NCBI GenBank assembly: GCA_019915015.1 | Contig: JAHBBC010000002.1 | Location: 2,790,001 to 2,854,000 of the forward strand | DNA from: Auriscalpium vulgare | Taxonomy: Eukaryota > Basidiomycota > Agaricomycetes > Russulales > Auriscalpiaceae | Direction of reading: 5' to 3' | Length of the DNA: 64,000 nt | Shown: in pieces, positions 1-10,909 of the stretch | Layout of the letters: every line of letters begins with the position of its first letter | Numbering within the stretch: the first letter of the stretch is position 1 | Notes under the pieces: model-generated | The model's database searches: none | Seen by the model: the letters and a program-made list of their open reading frames with translations, nothing else | What the model was told of the DNA's origin: nothing | Made by a program: the position numbers and the translations under genes

Positions 1-280
1 GTGGGGGCACGGGCGAGCGGCTGAGTGGGTCGAGCAGGATGGCTATGGTCGAGCAGGTCGAGCAGGTGAGCAGGACGACTGGCACGAGCAGGACAGCGGG
101 GATGAGCGGGAGCGCGGGGGCACGGGAGCGCGGGGGCACGGGCGAGTGGGTGAGCGGGTCGAGCAGGATGGCGGGCGGGGGGCGAGCGGGGCGGGGGTGA
201 GCGGAGGTGCGGGCGGGCGGGAGAGCGCGGGGGTGCGGGCGAGCGGGGGCAAGCGGGGGCGATGCAGTAGGCGCAGTATG
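1..280. repeat. G-rich minisatellite-like low-complexity tract
   Basis: Short degenerate units built on GAGCGGG, GGGGGCACGGG and GTCGAGCAGG recur back to back, with very high G on the plus strand. Long reading frames here are a by-product of the skew and repetition. No gene is supported. The tract continues beyond the left edge of the window. Confidence 0.7.
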
Positions 281-1536
281 CGCATAAGAAAATCGTTACC
301 ATTGAATGCCAGTGGTTTGAAATGATTCCCAAATGATCCCAGTGGACCCTGAGCGAAAACAAATGAAATGCGAACAGAAATCACTGGGAACAGATACAAT
401 CGGAAAGCTCATCCAATAGGAACCTATGTCAATGAATATGGGCAGATTTCCCATCCGTTCATATTCGCTATATGGCAGGTTTTCCGTTCCCATCTGACAG
501 GCATACAGGAAAGGACACGATCGCGACGGGACCGCCGGACTTTTGACTGGGGGTCATCTGTCGTACTGGCATATGGTACGCGCCATACTCTCACGTACAC
601 AGACCTCAACGCGGCAGACTCACTGCCTTCTTCATGAATCATGCATGATCAACCGAGCGTCCGATGTAACAGATGATTTAGGGCTTGAGTGAGTACTTGC
701 CACTGAGTCTTGACTATTCGTCTGTTGACTCAGATCAGGACCTCTGGAAACAATCTCTCTACTCTTCAGAACTTTATTCAATCTTTGAGGTGCCTGTAGA
801 CCCTCCGGAGATTTGCAATACCGCCGCCGGCATCTCGCTCTGCGCAATCTGGTGGCGGTCTCGCAGGAAGTACCGCTGCTCGCGGCGTGCGCTTTCTAGA
901 AGTAAGGATTTGCACACGCTGGATTCTAATCTGATGGGCCATGTGAAGACGAGACCCAGATATCTACATCCATGTATGATAGGCCGGGACTTCGCGGGGC
1001 AGGCGGTAGACTGCGCAAGCGTGGCGTTCGTTCAGTGTGCGTGATTTTTACTCGGCACTGTTTGCACTTCCTTGCGGCTGCTTCGTCTCCTCACGGATAT
1101 AATATGCACTACTACGTCCTTATCCTTGCCTGCATCGTTTTAAGGTACATAATGCTTGATAATTGCGAGAAAATCTGATGCCCGCTGCGTACTTTACGTT
1201 TATATCTCACAAGCTCGTTCGTCAGCCTTGATGATAAATAGCTGCGCATTGAAATCTTGATTGCTCTGCGCTGTCTTTTCCATTTTTTTTTGCGCAGCCG
1301 CAGGTTGTCCATATCTTTTTGACTCGAAGCGCAGCCGCAACGAAAAGATAAGATCAACTCATGATTCCCACGGTGACGTTCAATGGCTCAGATAGGCGGC
1401 GACCTCAGACTCCTGCTCTCTTTCATCAACCACTCGCTTGTATCGATTCGGCTTGAGTCTTCTTGTATTCTATCTCTTTCAGCATCTATCATCGACTGGA
1501 CTGCAATCAGTGTATCGCATACCCAAACATTCAAGG
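281..1536. other. intergenic, no gene recognised
   Basis: Only short frames without family resemblance are seen. The last part (about 1440-1536) is TC-rich and leads into the SQS1-like start codon, so it probably holds that gene's promoter and 5' UTR. Two imperfect copies of an ATATGG-CAG-TTTCC pattern lie near 438-485. Their meaning is unclear. Confidence 0.4.
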
Positions 1537-4524
1537 ATGCCTCACAAGCAAAACCGCGGCGGACGAGGAGGCTCCCGCGGACGAGGTGGACGAGGCGGTA
1601 GCGGAGGTGGAGATGGCGAAGGCCGTGGTCGTGGAAGAGGTGGTCGCGGTCGGGGACGGGGAAGAGGGCTGGGGTTCCACGCGCTGGCCGAGATTGACGA
1701 CTTCGCTGTGACTCCATGTGCGTTTTCATCGGTTCTCTTTCGTGGGCTGCTCGCCTCAATGGTGGCTCGCTCACAAGTCGACAGACCCCCCTCGAGGTCG
1801 TGGCGGTCAGTCCGGCGCAAATTCAGGCCGATCAACACCCAATCCCAGAGGGACGAGCTCGCCTCGTGGGCGTGGCCGCGGGGCACCTCCTTCCGATGAG
1901 CTTGGTCCCAGGGACCGCATGCGCCAGAAGATGCTGACTGCGAAGCTGCGCACGGGCACGGCTCCGCTGTCGCAGCTGCTGTACGATGACCGCCCGCTGC
2001 TGCGGCCCATCAAATTTGTACCCTCCGAGTTTACTCCAAAGCTCTTCATGGAGGAAGAAGAGATATTCAAGCCCGTAGCGGATGAGGCAGGTAAGCTCTT
2101 TCGTGCGTATTTCTGACTTGAAATGTGTTCAATTCCTTGCAGGCGAGCAAGACGCGAGCCATGTCCCCACCGCGGAACGCGTCTTCCGTGTATTTCATAC
2201 AGACGAGCTCGATCCCTCGCGAGCCGCATCGGACACGGAAGAACTTGAAGAGATTGATTTCGCTGATCTGGGGCGTGTCGCGGACGAGATGGCTGCGGCC
2301 GCCCCAACTTTGCTACCGACGACGCCACCCGAAGGCCAAGAAACATTCACTGGTATCATACCCGCGCCATCATCATCAACATCGGTGCAGTTCACTACCA
2401 GCACAACGACAATCACGAAGGATGCGATCACATCCACTACGTCATCACTCGCAGCTGTCCGCACAAGCAGCCCAGCCCTACCTCCAGTCGAAGAACCGGT
2501 GCCTCCAACGGAAGAACCACCGATTTTCTTCGTCGATGCAGTGCCCACTCCGATGGAGGATGAAGATCCCCCGGTGCCGATCATGGTCGATCGTGTCGGT
2601 GGAGACGTGCCACTCGGGGACGAAGACGACGATACCATTGTGTATGAAGCCCCCCGTCCACGTATGGGCGCTATCTCCCTATACATCGAGCCCGCACCTC
2701 CCGCCTCCGAGCTCCCCGTGCCTTTCTCAGATCTACCCGCCGCGAAACCCGAGCCTGCCGCCGACCGGCCCCCGGTCTTCAAGAATCTCTCGTTCAATTT
2801 TGCGCAGCGCGCCACGCCGCGCAAGGGCAAGGAGATCGAGTCCGCGCGCGTGCGGCGGCGGCGCCAGGAGCGGCACGCGATGTTCGGCTCGTTCGGCGCA
2901 ATCATGTCCGAGGCGCACCTGCGCGACGAGGCGCCCGAGCACGATCCGAGGCGTGCGGAGCAGCGGCGCGGCGACTCGGACGTCGACTGGGGAGACGACG
3001 GGGACACGGGCGTGGACGAGGTGTCCAGCGGGCTCGGCGGGATGGACATTGACGACGAGATCAGCATGGAGGCGATGAAGAGGTTCGCTAAGGGTATGAG
3101 CATGGGCGGCTCGAGGCATAAGACCATGGATGACATTGCGGATGAAGAGAGAATGCGCGCGGAGGATCAGGAGAGCGAGGAGAGCGAGGACGACGACGAG
3201 GTGCAGATGGTTGTTGATGCAGAGGAGTCGTTGATGTTCGCGGAGCCGCTTGGCAATGTCGAAGACGATGGCGCAGGAGAGGATGACGAAGACGAGGACG
3301 AGGACGAAGACGAGGAAGCGAGCTCGGATGAGGATGAGACACCAAAGCGTAGCTTCCAGGCGCGCTTGCGGCAATTGCGCGAGCGCAACAAGAACAAGCG
3401 GCCCGCGGACATAGTGAAGGATGAGCTAGATGGAGAGGAAGACGACTTTGACGATGAATTCCGGTGGAGTGATAGCGACGAGGACGACCTCGTCGCGCAG
3501 GTCCAGGTGTGTGACGACAAGTGGTCTTCCTCGCACACAGCTCTCATCATTCCAACAGAGCTTCATTGATGAGAATGACGAAATTCTGCGCGGGTTTGAT
3601 CGCAAGAACAAAAGGAGGCTTTTCCAGGCCATTCAGAATGGCGATTTCAGTCGCGACGACCTTGAACTCCCAGTTGGCCCTAGCAGTACGTGGAGTCCTC
3701 TGTCTTTCGATCATCACGCTCACGCTTCGTCTATGAAGAGCGTCGCAAGGACCCACGCGATGTCCCTGCCCACTTGCGAGACCAGTGGGCCAGGGACCGT
3801 GCGAAAAAGGCTGAATTCAAGCGGCTGCGCGAGCAAGCTCGCCTCGAAGCCGCCGCCGACCCCCTTACGCCCAAGAAAGGGGGCAAGAAAGGCCGCAAGG
3901 CGATGTTCGCAGCCGCGGCCCTAGACACATCGATCATCGTGCCGAACCGCGTCGTCAACATGGGCTCGCTCGAGGCGCAGATCCGGCGCTTCCTCGCGGA
4001 CATCGGCGGGCCCACCACGATGCCGCTGCCGCCGATGGCGAAGGACGTGCGCGCGAACGTGCACGAGCTTGCGCTCGCGTTTAACCTGAAGAGCCAGAGC
4101 AAGGGAAAAGGTAACGGGCGGTACCCTGTGCTGATCAAGACGACGCGGAGCGGGGTCGGCATCAACGAGCGGAAGGTGCGGGGGATCTTGCGGCGCGCTG
4201 GAGTGGACGTGGACGAGATGCGGGGCGGCGCGTGGGGTGGCGGCGGCGGCGGAGGCGGTGGCGGCGGGAAGTTAAAGCCGAAGGAGGGTGAGGTTGTAGG
4301 CAAGGTGCGTAAACCGGTTGTTTTGCATGCGACGCAGGCGGCTGAGCGCTGTTTAGGCGGCGCCAAAAATCGGGGAGTCAAACGTCGGGTTCCAGATGCT
4401 CGCAGCGATGGGCTGGACGGAGGGCGCGCGCATTGGCGTATCAGGCGGCAACATCACGGTCCCGCTGACGGCCATCGTGAAGACGACGAAGCTGGGACTA
4501 GGCGCGACGCGCATGCAGTCGTAG
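1537..4524 (+). CDS. SQS1: SQS1-like R3H and G-patch domain protein
   Basis: Predicted co-activator of a DEAH-box RNA helicase in pre-mRNA splicing or ribosome biogenesis; Sqs1/Pfa1 of yeast is the family model. Six exons keep phase: 1537-1717, 1785-2090, 2143-3506, 3559-3685, 3739-4304 and 4357-4524, giving about 903 aa. The N-terminus is an RGG/RGR tract (residues ~7-43). The middle is acidic and disordered, with DE-runs near 3280-3330. The R3H region is near residues 740-800, with the RANVH core. The last ~55 residues form a G-patch: GFQMLAAMGW, then GxG-type glycines ending GLGATRMQS. Introns are 52-67 nt. The fourth intron (3686-3738) ends in AAG and removes a stretch reading RFVYEE, which resembles conserved family sequence, so that junction is uncertain. 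Family assignment is confident; helicase activation is by analogy. Confidence 0.85.
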
Positions 4525-4741
4525 TGTCTCAGCGGGTAATGTGTTCGGACAAAGACGCTGGGTGCACGGTACATCCTAGCACTCAGCACAACAGCATTAT
4601 TTACTTCGTCACAAAGTATCCAATCATCAGGACAATGACATGGACATCTCGACCAACAAGTTTCAAAAGGAAAGCACGGAGAATCAAATTTGTCGTCGTA
4701 GTTTGAAGAGGAACCGTGCCAAATTAGGCGTGAACCACTTA

Positions 4742-4811
4742 CACTGGGGGCGCGACCTGATGGGTTTTACGCTGAATCTGTCAGAAACATCGTAATCACC
4801 GACGAAATTTG
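4742..4811 (+). repeat. left terminal inverted repeat of the MITE
   Basis: Begins CACTGGGGGCGCGACC directly after a TTA. Pairs with 5069-5138 read on the minus strand, ending in the shared ACCGACGAAATTTG. Confidence 0.88.
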
Positions 4812-5068
4812 CTTTCAATGATTTTTCGCAGCACAATATTGGTAGATACATTTTGTATTTATCACAGAATATGTTTTAGCTGGAATCTGCGGACACATTA
4901 TGAATGAGTCTTTGATGTGTTCATTTTGCTGTGATACATTATGGTTGTTTCCTTTCTTCACAGACACACCAAAAATACATCTGACGGGTGTTCGCATATA
5001 CCAGCGAAAACAAATTTTGCACTAAATGTCAAATAATTTCCCAATGGTTCCCGAAAACATATGAAAAT

Positions 5069-5138
5069 CAAATTTCGTCGGTATTTACAATGTTTCAGGC
5101 AGAATCAGCATAGAACACATGGGGTCGCGCCCCCAGTG
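5069..5138 (-). repeat. right terminal inverted repeat of the MITE
   Basis: Reverse complement begins CACTGGGGGCGCGACC and tracks the left repeat for about 70 bp. The TTA target duplicate follows at 5139-5141. Confidence 0.88.
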
Positions 5139-5236
5139 TTAGGAGTCGACGACGACGACCTCTCCCACCGTCATCTAGCCGAGAACTCTACTCACCTGTT
5201 GTTTTCGCAGAGCTAGTCGGGGGCGGACTTGCTTTC

Positions 5237-6694
5237 ATGCATTTTGTCGCCGTAGACGTCGTTGCCTGCCTGCCGCCCGAGATCCTCACCCTCGTCTTCT
5301 CTATTCTCTCCTCAATAGCTCGACCTCATCGAAGACATTCCACACCTCGCAAGTTCACGTACAACCTCGGATGGTTGACGGTCACCCACGTGCGCCAGCG
5401 CTGGCGGAACATCGCCCTCCGTGACCCCGTTCTCTGGGCTTCCGACATCGCCCTTCCATCCGCGCTGGGTCACGTCTGGACCGCCGCATATCTTTCACGC
5501 GCACAAGACGTGCCACTTACAGTGACCTATTGCTATGATTGCATCCCCGAGCACCGTGGTCGGCTCCCCGCCGATACCGCTTTCATTGTCGCAAATCTCG
5601 CACGGATGGGTGCCATCCTGGACCTGCGCACTTGCCCCCAGTGCCTACGCGCACTCTGCGGCACGTCCGCATCTGTCCTTCAAACCCTCAGGCTCTGCTT
5701 CATTTCCCGAACAGGCCAGCTTCCTTTTATCCCGGATGGCCTGCTTGGCGGCGCAGAAGGCCTGCCGCAGCTGCGGCACCTGTCCGTGGTCACTTTGGAT
5801 GTAATATCATTGACGCCGCTGCTGCTGCAGCAGCTGGTATCCTTCGACATAACACTCATCGGAGTGTACATGCCCAGTTCGGTGCTCGCGTCCATGTTTG
5901 CTGCCCTCGGCAAGATGCCCGCGCTGGAGCGGCTGGCGCTGGAGCTGGCACCGGAAGACACCAACGGGATGCCGATCACCCTGCTGCCGACTCTGCAGCA
6001 ACTCAGCCTGGCCACCGACGTCGCAAGTGCACGCCGCCTCCTCGCGCGCCTCGCACTGCCCGCGGGAGTTCGCGTTCTTTTCTCTAGGGAGCGCGATTTT
6101 ACGTTTACGGACGAGCTACCCACTGTTTTCCCCGCGATGAATTCATGCGTCGACTCTCGCGCCGCTCCCATCGTGCGTGTCGATGTCCAGGCCGACAAGG
6201 TACACCCAGAACTCGAACACACTGTGAAGGTGGACGCGTGGCGGAGCGGAGATACCGACGGCGCACTAGCGATTCGGTTCACAGGTTGGAAGCACGTTCC
6301 GGGCGTGCTGAGGTCCCTTGCATCGACGCACCTCGAGGTGCTTGCTGTCGCAGGCGATGCGCCCGACGCGGCGTGGCTCGATGCCCTCGGGAGCGCGCCT
6401 TGGCTTCGCCACGTCACTGTCAAAGGCGGCGCGGTGCCCCCGTTTTGCGCCGGGCTCCTTGAGCGCGCGCTGGGTGCCCTCCCTGCGCTCGCCACGCTTG
6501 TTGTCAACGTCCACATGCACCCTTTGGCGGACACCGTCCTCGGGGACACGTTGCCGAGATGCCTAGCAGCGCGGGCTAGCGCCGGGAATTTGCTGAGTGA
6601 GCTGGAGGTGGTGGGGTACGGCGAGCACCTGGACGGCGCGTGTGTGCGCGCACTGCGGGAGGCGGTGCCGGGGCTGGTGGTTCGGAGGCGCTAG
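5237..6694 (+). CDS. F-box protein, subfamily I
   Basis: Predicted SCF ubiquitin-ligase substrate receptor of 485 aa. The F-box is at residues ~10-80: LPPEILTLVFSILSSI, then GWLTVTHVRQRW, NIALRDPVLW. A long leucine-rich C-terminal region probably binds the target. It belongs with the genes at 9329, 18336-19678 (minus) and 36835. The last residues are VVRRR. One base out of frame after the stop lies ALEADPEEEEK, matching the start of the acidic tail in its sisters, so the tail seems lost by a frameshift. Just upstream the frame reads LVGGGLAF into the ATG, conserved in three paralogues. An upstream exon, now split by the MITE, may once have supplied the start. I used the ATG at 5237 as the first clean start. 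F-box identity is firm; the target is unknown. Confidence 0.8.
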   Translation: MHFVAVDVVACLPPEILTLVFSILSSIARPHRRHSTPRKFTYNLGWLTVTHVRQRWRNIALRDPVLWASDIALPSALGHVWTAAYLSRAQDVPLTVTYCYDCIPEHRGRLPADTAFIVANLARMGAILDLRTCPQCLRALCGTSASVLQTLRLCFISRTGQLPFIPDGLLGGAEGLPQLRHLSVVTLDVISLTPLLLQQLVSFDITLIGVYMPSSVLASMFAALGKMPALERLALELAPEDTNGMPITLLPTLQQLSLATDVASARRLLARLALPAGVRVLFSRERDFTFTDELPTVFPAMNSCVDSRAAPIVRVDVQADKVHPELEHTVKVDAWRSGDTDGALAIRFTGWKHVPGVLRSLASTHLEVLAVAGDAPDAAWLDALGSAPWLRHVTVKGGAVPPFCAGLLERALGALPALATLVVNVHMHPLADTVLGDTLPRCLAARASAGNLLSELEVVGYGEHLDGACVRALREAVPGLVVRRR

Positions 6695-7063
6695 AGGCGG
6701 ATCCTGAGGAGGAGGAAAAGATGGGCTCCGAGAGCTTCCCTGACAGCACACCGGAGGCTCGAGGGTCAGGAATGAGGGCCGGCGTGGCGAGAACTTGGGG
6801 GACTCCAGCGACGCGGGACGAAGGCCAGTCACCGTTTAGTGGTTCGCGCCATTTGTGAAGGAAAAAGAGGTCATCTACTCAACATCTACGTACTAGTATG
6901 CACATGTACAGTATGAAACTTAGGCTATACTGTATAGTGTACAGGCCGCACAACGGCGCGCAGGCGTGCCGGGAGATCCCGTTGAAGATAAGATAAGATT
7001 ATGCGGTTGTGCTGGCAGCACTGAGCAGCGAGTCCTACTTCCTGCATCTTCCTGCCCATTCAA
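6695..7063. other. intergenic, with GATA-type motif upstream of F-box gene
   Basis: No gene seen apart from out-of-frame remains of an acidic tail right after 6694. AAGATAAGATAAGATT at about 6985-7000 lies some 65 bp before the next start codon. The same GATAAGATAAGAT string occurs upstream of the F-box genes near 58383 and 62317. Confidence 0.45.
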
Positions 7064-8949
7064 ATGGCCGCCGAAGACGTCGAAAGGTTGGCTAATTCAA
7101 CCCACTTTATTGTTAAAAGACTGATAACAACCACCCTGTCAGATTGCAGGAAGTGGCGTGCGGGCGCGCTGTGCCAGCAAGCACCGTCGGAGCCACGCAG
7201 TGTGCGCTCTGCGAATCGCGAGCTGTGCTGCAGGACCACCGCGATATAACGAAGTGTGCCGAACAGGCGAGTGGGCGCACACGCAATGTCCACGACAAAG
7301 CCACGGACGTTGCCCAGCTTGCGCTGCGCCAGACACACAACGCCCACATCCGCGTCGCCTCCCTCCCTCCCGAAATCCTTTCCACGATATTCACCTACCT
7401 TTGCGGCATTGATCCTCCCAAAAAGCTCTGTGCGACTGACTACCAGTCCGCTGCCACCTTTGGATGGCTCTCGGTCACATATGTCTGTCGACGCTGGCGC
7501 CAGGTCGCTCACACCCACTCGCATCTCTGGGCGCACATCGACTTTGCGTTTGGGTCCGACTGGGCGGCCACGTTTGGCGTTCGTGCACGGACCATCCCGC
7601 TGTTGATCAAGTCCCTCGACACTCCCCTCAGTCCATGGCAGGTCGAATTCGTCGTCGAAAATCTGCCGCGCACGCAAAGTCTGTGCATCCCCGAGAGCAA
7701 GCACGTCTTCACCCGGCTTATCGCGCCCGCCCCGCTCCTCCATACACTCGATCTAAATGTTCCAGACCACACAAACCCGTTCCCGGACAACTTCCTCGGT
7801 GGATGTGCGCCGATGCTGCGCTATCTTCGCCTGTTTTCCGGCCTCCCCGCACACCAGCCGTGGGCATCGCCACTCCTGACGAATCTTGTCAGTTTGGCAC
7901 TGCAATTCATCCCCGAGGATGCCACCGAGTTGCCGGTCGATGAAATTTTGGATGTGCTGGCGCGTATGCACGCCCTGGAGCGTCTTAAAATCGAACTCCT
8001 GCTTACCACGGAGGAACTGCAGCAAATCAATCTGGCCGCTACCACCCCGCGCATTGTTTCCCTGCCAAAGTTGCGATATCTGGAGCTCTTCACGACCTTC
8101 CAGGATGGGCGAGTGTTTCTTACCCACCTCGCACTCTCTCCCCATGCCTCCGTACACTGCATGTTGTATTCAAACGAACTCCCTCGGCAGGCCGAAGAAC
8201 TCGAGGCGTTCTACCCCGTCGCTCTCGCATCCTTCAAATCCTACGCAAGCTCGGCATCCGGGGGCTCCAATACCATCACAAAACTGGAGGCCATGTTTAC
8301 AGATGAGAGCGACTTGAATGTCAGCACCTGGCGAGACGACGGGACGCCAATCTTGTCGATTCTTCTTATAGATAACGATGAGTGGCCTGCTGACCGCCTC
8401 GTTCCAATCGCACTGAAGGCCCTCTCATCAGCACGTCTGAAAGAGCTCACCGTCAGTTTCGCCTCCGCTTCGCAGGACATATGGACCGACTGGTTGCAAC
8501 TTGTTCCCGCGCTGCAGAAGCTCACGGTCTGCGGCTCCGACATCCACCGACTCTGTGCCGCGCTCCGCCAGCCAGCTGCTTCTGGCGTTGCCGAGCCCGA
8601 CCGTGGCAATGCCTCGGGTCCTCCCTGTGTGGTCCCGGAGCTCGCTGTGGTCGTTCTTATAGGCGTGGACCTTATTACTCCCCTCAAGGTCAAACAGCGC
8701 AAGGGTACGACGAGAATATCGCCGGCTGACGCGCTGCAGATATGTCTGGCCTCACGCGCGGAGGCGGGATGTCGGCTCGACGAGCTAGTTTTGGTGGAGT
8801 GCAGTGTGCCAGACAGTGCGTGGGTGGCGAGCATGTTGCCGGCGTTTGCGGGGACGAGGGTGGCGTGGGATGGATGCTTGCGAAGAACAGCGTTTTGGCG
8901 AGATAAAGGAGTCGAGAACGGAGATCCCACCCTGGTAGAGCCGTGGTAA
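7064..8949 (+). CDS. F-box protein, subfamily II
   Basis: Two exons, 7064-7086 and 7143-8949, about 609 aa. The start MAAEDVER is split by a 56-nt intron (GTTGGC...TGTCAG). The paralogue at 55076 has the same exon-intron plan and a matching MAAED start, which supports this model over a start inside exon 2. A short Cys-containing N-terminal segment (ATQCALCESRAVLQDH) precedes the F-box at residues ~80-160: LPPEILSTIFTYLCGIDPPKK, FGWLSVTYVCRRWRQV, LW. A leucine-rich region follows (LIAPAPLLHTLDL, FLGGCAPMLRYLRL). The C-terminus diverges from the paralogue after VAWDG, which suggests a late frameshift. Likely an SCF receptor; substrate unknown. Confidence 0.82.
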
Positions 8950-9328
8950 TAATGTGTAGGCTAGTTCTTGAACCCATCCCGTTGGCAAGGGACACCTTCC
9001 TCATCGCGTGCCTCCCACCCGAAATCCCGCCGTCATTTTCTCTTTTCATCGACTGTCCTCAGTAACCCGAGACCCAGTCTACGATCTGGACTGCCTGGCG
9101 GTCGCTCATTATTGTGACTCTGCGAGCGTTGGCGGAACTTCGCTCTGGAGACCCTTCAATGCGCCCTCGGCGAATGTTCGGCCGAGCCGCTCGTAGGCTC
9201 GGACCTAGCCGGTCATCCGAACCCATGACGTTCAGGACTTCAGGAGTCGTTGACGACGTGCTCCTGTCACTGCCGGTCATCAAGGACCTGTTGTTTTCAG
9301 ATAGCCCATCCGGCGCAGACTTGTTTTC
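8950..9328. other. intergenic, degraded 5' exon of the next F-box gene
   Basis: Around 9242-9277 the sequence reads GVVDDVLLSLP, like the leader exon found upstream of three sister genes. It is followed by only ~25 nt before a TTTTCAG acceptor and the conserved PIRRRLVF codons that run into the ATG at 9329. The intron seems to have been shortened by deletion. Nothing else is recognised. Confidence 0.45.
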
Positions 9329-10909
9329 ATGCCTTCTGTCGTCCTCGTTGCTCAATTGCCATCTGAGATCATCACCCTCGTCTTCTCTATCCTCTCCTCG
9401 ATTGACAAACCTCGCATAAAACCCACACGTCACAAGCTCAAGCGCATACTAGGATGGCTGACGGTCACCCACGTTTGCCAGCACTGGCGGAACATTGCGC
9501 TCCTTGACCCCGTTCTCTGGGCTTCCGACATCGCGCTCCCATCGGTGCTGGGCCACCGCTGGGCCGCCGCATTTCTCTCCCGCGCCCAAAACATGCCTCT
9601 TACAGTGACCCGGTGCTATGCTCGCGACCCTAAGCCCCGCGGGTCGCTCTCCGATGCCGCCTTCATTGGGGCAAATATCGCGCGGATGGGTGCAATCCTA
9701 GACCTGCAGGCCTACCCCCGGAGCCTGGATGCATTCTGCACGCCCGCACCGCTCCTCCAAACCCTCAAGCTTCGCGTCGTCCCCAAATACGACCAGTTTC
9801 CTTTCCTCCCGGATAGATTGTTCGGCGGCGCGGCAGGCCTGCCGAAGCTGCGCAACCTGTCTGTGGTCACCCAGGAGGAAATGTTATGGACGCTGCCGCT
9901 GCTTCCGCAGCTTGTCTCGGTCAGCATCGTGATGTTTGCTCCGTCGCCTCGCGCAGTGGTTGCTCCCATGTTTGCCGCGCTGAGCAAAATGCACGGACTG
10001 GAACGGCTGGCGCTGCAATTGTTACCGATGGACCCGGTGCCGGTCACGCGGCTGCCGGCGGCACTGCGACACCTCACTCTGCGCAACTACGTCCGCGATG
10101 GACTTCCCATCCTCGCCCGCCTCGTGCTGCCAGCTGGTATCCATCTGCATTGTATTGTGGACTGGGACTTCGCAGATGGAGCCAACCTTCCAAAGCTTTT
10201 CCCCGCGATGATGAAATACGCCCACGCTACCGCCATTCCGCGTGTCGATGTCAAGAGGGCTACGAACGACAAGAAATATCTCGATGTGGAGGTGAGCGCG
10301 TGGCGCAGCGGATGTACGGACGGCGCACCTGCTCTGGCGGCTAGGTTCAGGGGTTGGGAGCACGTTCTGGGCGTGCTAAAGTCCCTAGCATCGACGCACC
10401 TGGAGGCGCTCGCTGTCGGAGGTGGCGTGCCCGACTCGGCGTGGCTCGATGCCGTGGGGGGCGCGCCCAGGCTGCGCCACGTCACGGTCAAGGGCGGCGC
10501 GGTGACCCCGTTCTGCGCCGCACTCGAACACGCGCCGGGCGTCCTTCCTGCGCTCTCCACGCTCGTGGTCAATATCCAAGGACACCCACTGGCTAGGAGC
10601 ATTCTAATGGACGCATTGCCCCGGTGCCTCGCTGCACGGAATACGCTGAGGGAGCTGGAGGTGGTAGGGTGTGACGAGGACGAGGCGTGCGCCCGTGCGT
10701 TGCGGGAGGCGGTGCCGGGCCTAGTAATTCGGTGGTGCTGGGCGTCGGAGGCGGAGGCTGAGGACGTGGTAGTGGACGAGGACGAGGAGGAAGTAGAAGA
10801 TGACGAGGATGAGGATGAGGAGGATGAGGACGAGGAGGATGAGGACGAGGAGGACGAGGAGGACGAGGAAGATGAGAAGGTCGAGGAAGACGAGGAGGTC
10901 GAGCAATGA
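9329..10909 (+). CDS. F-box protein, subfamily I, with acidic tail
   Basis: Single exon from 9329, 526 aa. The F-box is near residues 8-75 (LPSEIITLVFSILSSIDK, GWLTVTHVCQHWRNIAL, DPVLWASDIAL). A leucine-rich receptor-like region follows, with the family landmarks CTPAPLLQTLKL, LFGGAAGLPKLRNLSV and AWRSGCTDGAPAL. The last ~55 residues are almost pure Asp/Glu. Such a tail is shared with 36835 and the pseudogene at 18336-19678, and could act in chromatin or protein contacts; this is only inference. A conserved in-frame PIRRRLVF precedes the start, so the true start may lie upstream. Likely SCF substrate adaptor. Confidence 0.8.
   Translation: MPSVVLVAQLPSEIITLVFSILSSIDKPRIKPTRHKLKRILGWLTVTHVCQHWRNIALLDPVLWASDIALPSVLGHRWAAAFLSRAQNMPLTVTRCYARDPKPRGSLSDAAFIGANIARMGAILDLQAYPRSLDAFCTPAPLLQTLKLRVVPKYDQFPFLPDRLFGGAAGLPKLRNLSVVTQEEMLWTLPLLPQLVSVSIVMFAPSPRAVVAPMFAALSKMHGLERLALQLLPMDPVPVTRLPAALRHLTLRNYVRDGLPILARLVLPAGIHLHCIVDWDFADGANLPKLFPAMMKYAHATAIPRVDVKRATNDKKYLDVEVSAWRSGCTDGAPALAARFRGWEHVLGVLKSLASTHLEALAVGGGVPDSAWLDAVGGAPRLRHVTVKGGAVTPFCAALEHAPGVLPALSTLVVNIQGHPLARSILMDALPRCLAARNTLRELEVVGCDEDEACARALREAVPGLVIRWCWASEAEAEDVVVDEDEEEVEDDEDEDEEDEDEEDEDEEDEEDEEDEKVEEDEEVEQ

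Larger units (their letters stand above)
4742..5138. mobile_element. non-autonomous DNA transposon (MITE), 397 bp
   Basis: Both ends carry terminal inverted repeats of about 70 bp. The outer 16 bases, CACTGGGGGCGCGACC, are identical and the rest is roughly 80% alike. The element is flanked by the trinucleotide TTA at 4739-4741 and 5139-5141, a 3-bp target duplication. A 3-bp duplication fits PIF/Harbinger (TWA) or CACTA elements; the CACTG end leans towards CACTA, but the superfamily is not settled. The interior is AT-rich and non-coding. It sits between SQS1 and the first F-box gene, inside the leader sequence that the F-box gene shares with its paralogues. Confidence 0.88.

Noticed and set aside
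43..399. 118-codon minus-strand frame in the G-rich tract
   Set aside because: Pro/Arg-only low-complexity translation of a minisatellite; no start context or motif.
2195..3136. 313-codon minus-strand frame inside SQS1
   Set aside because: Shadow of the acidic Ser/Asp-coding exon; Ser-rich nonsense composition and the plus strand is well supported.
5680..6549. 289-codon minus-strand frame under the first F-box gene
   Set aside because: Antisense of a GC-rich exon; the same shadow appears under every paralogue.
10721..10906. Leucine/isoleucine-rich minus-strand peptide resembling a membrane helix
   Set aside because: Antisense translation of the GAGGAC acidic-tail repeat.
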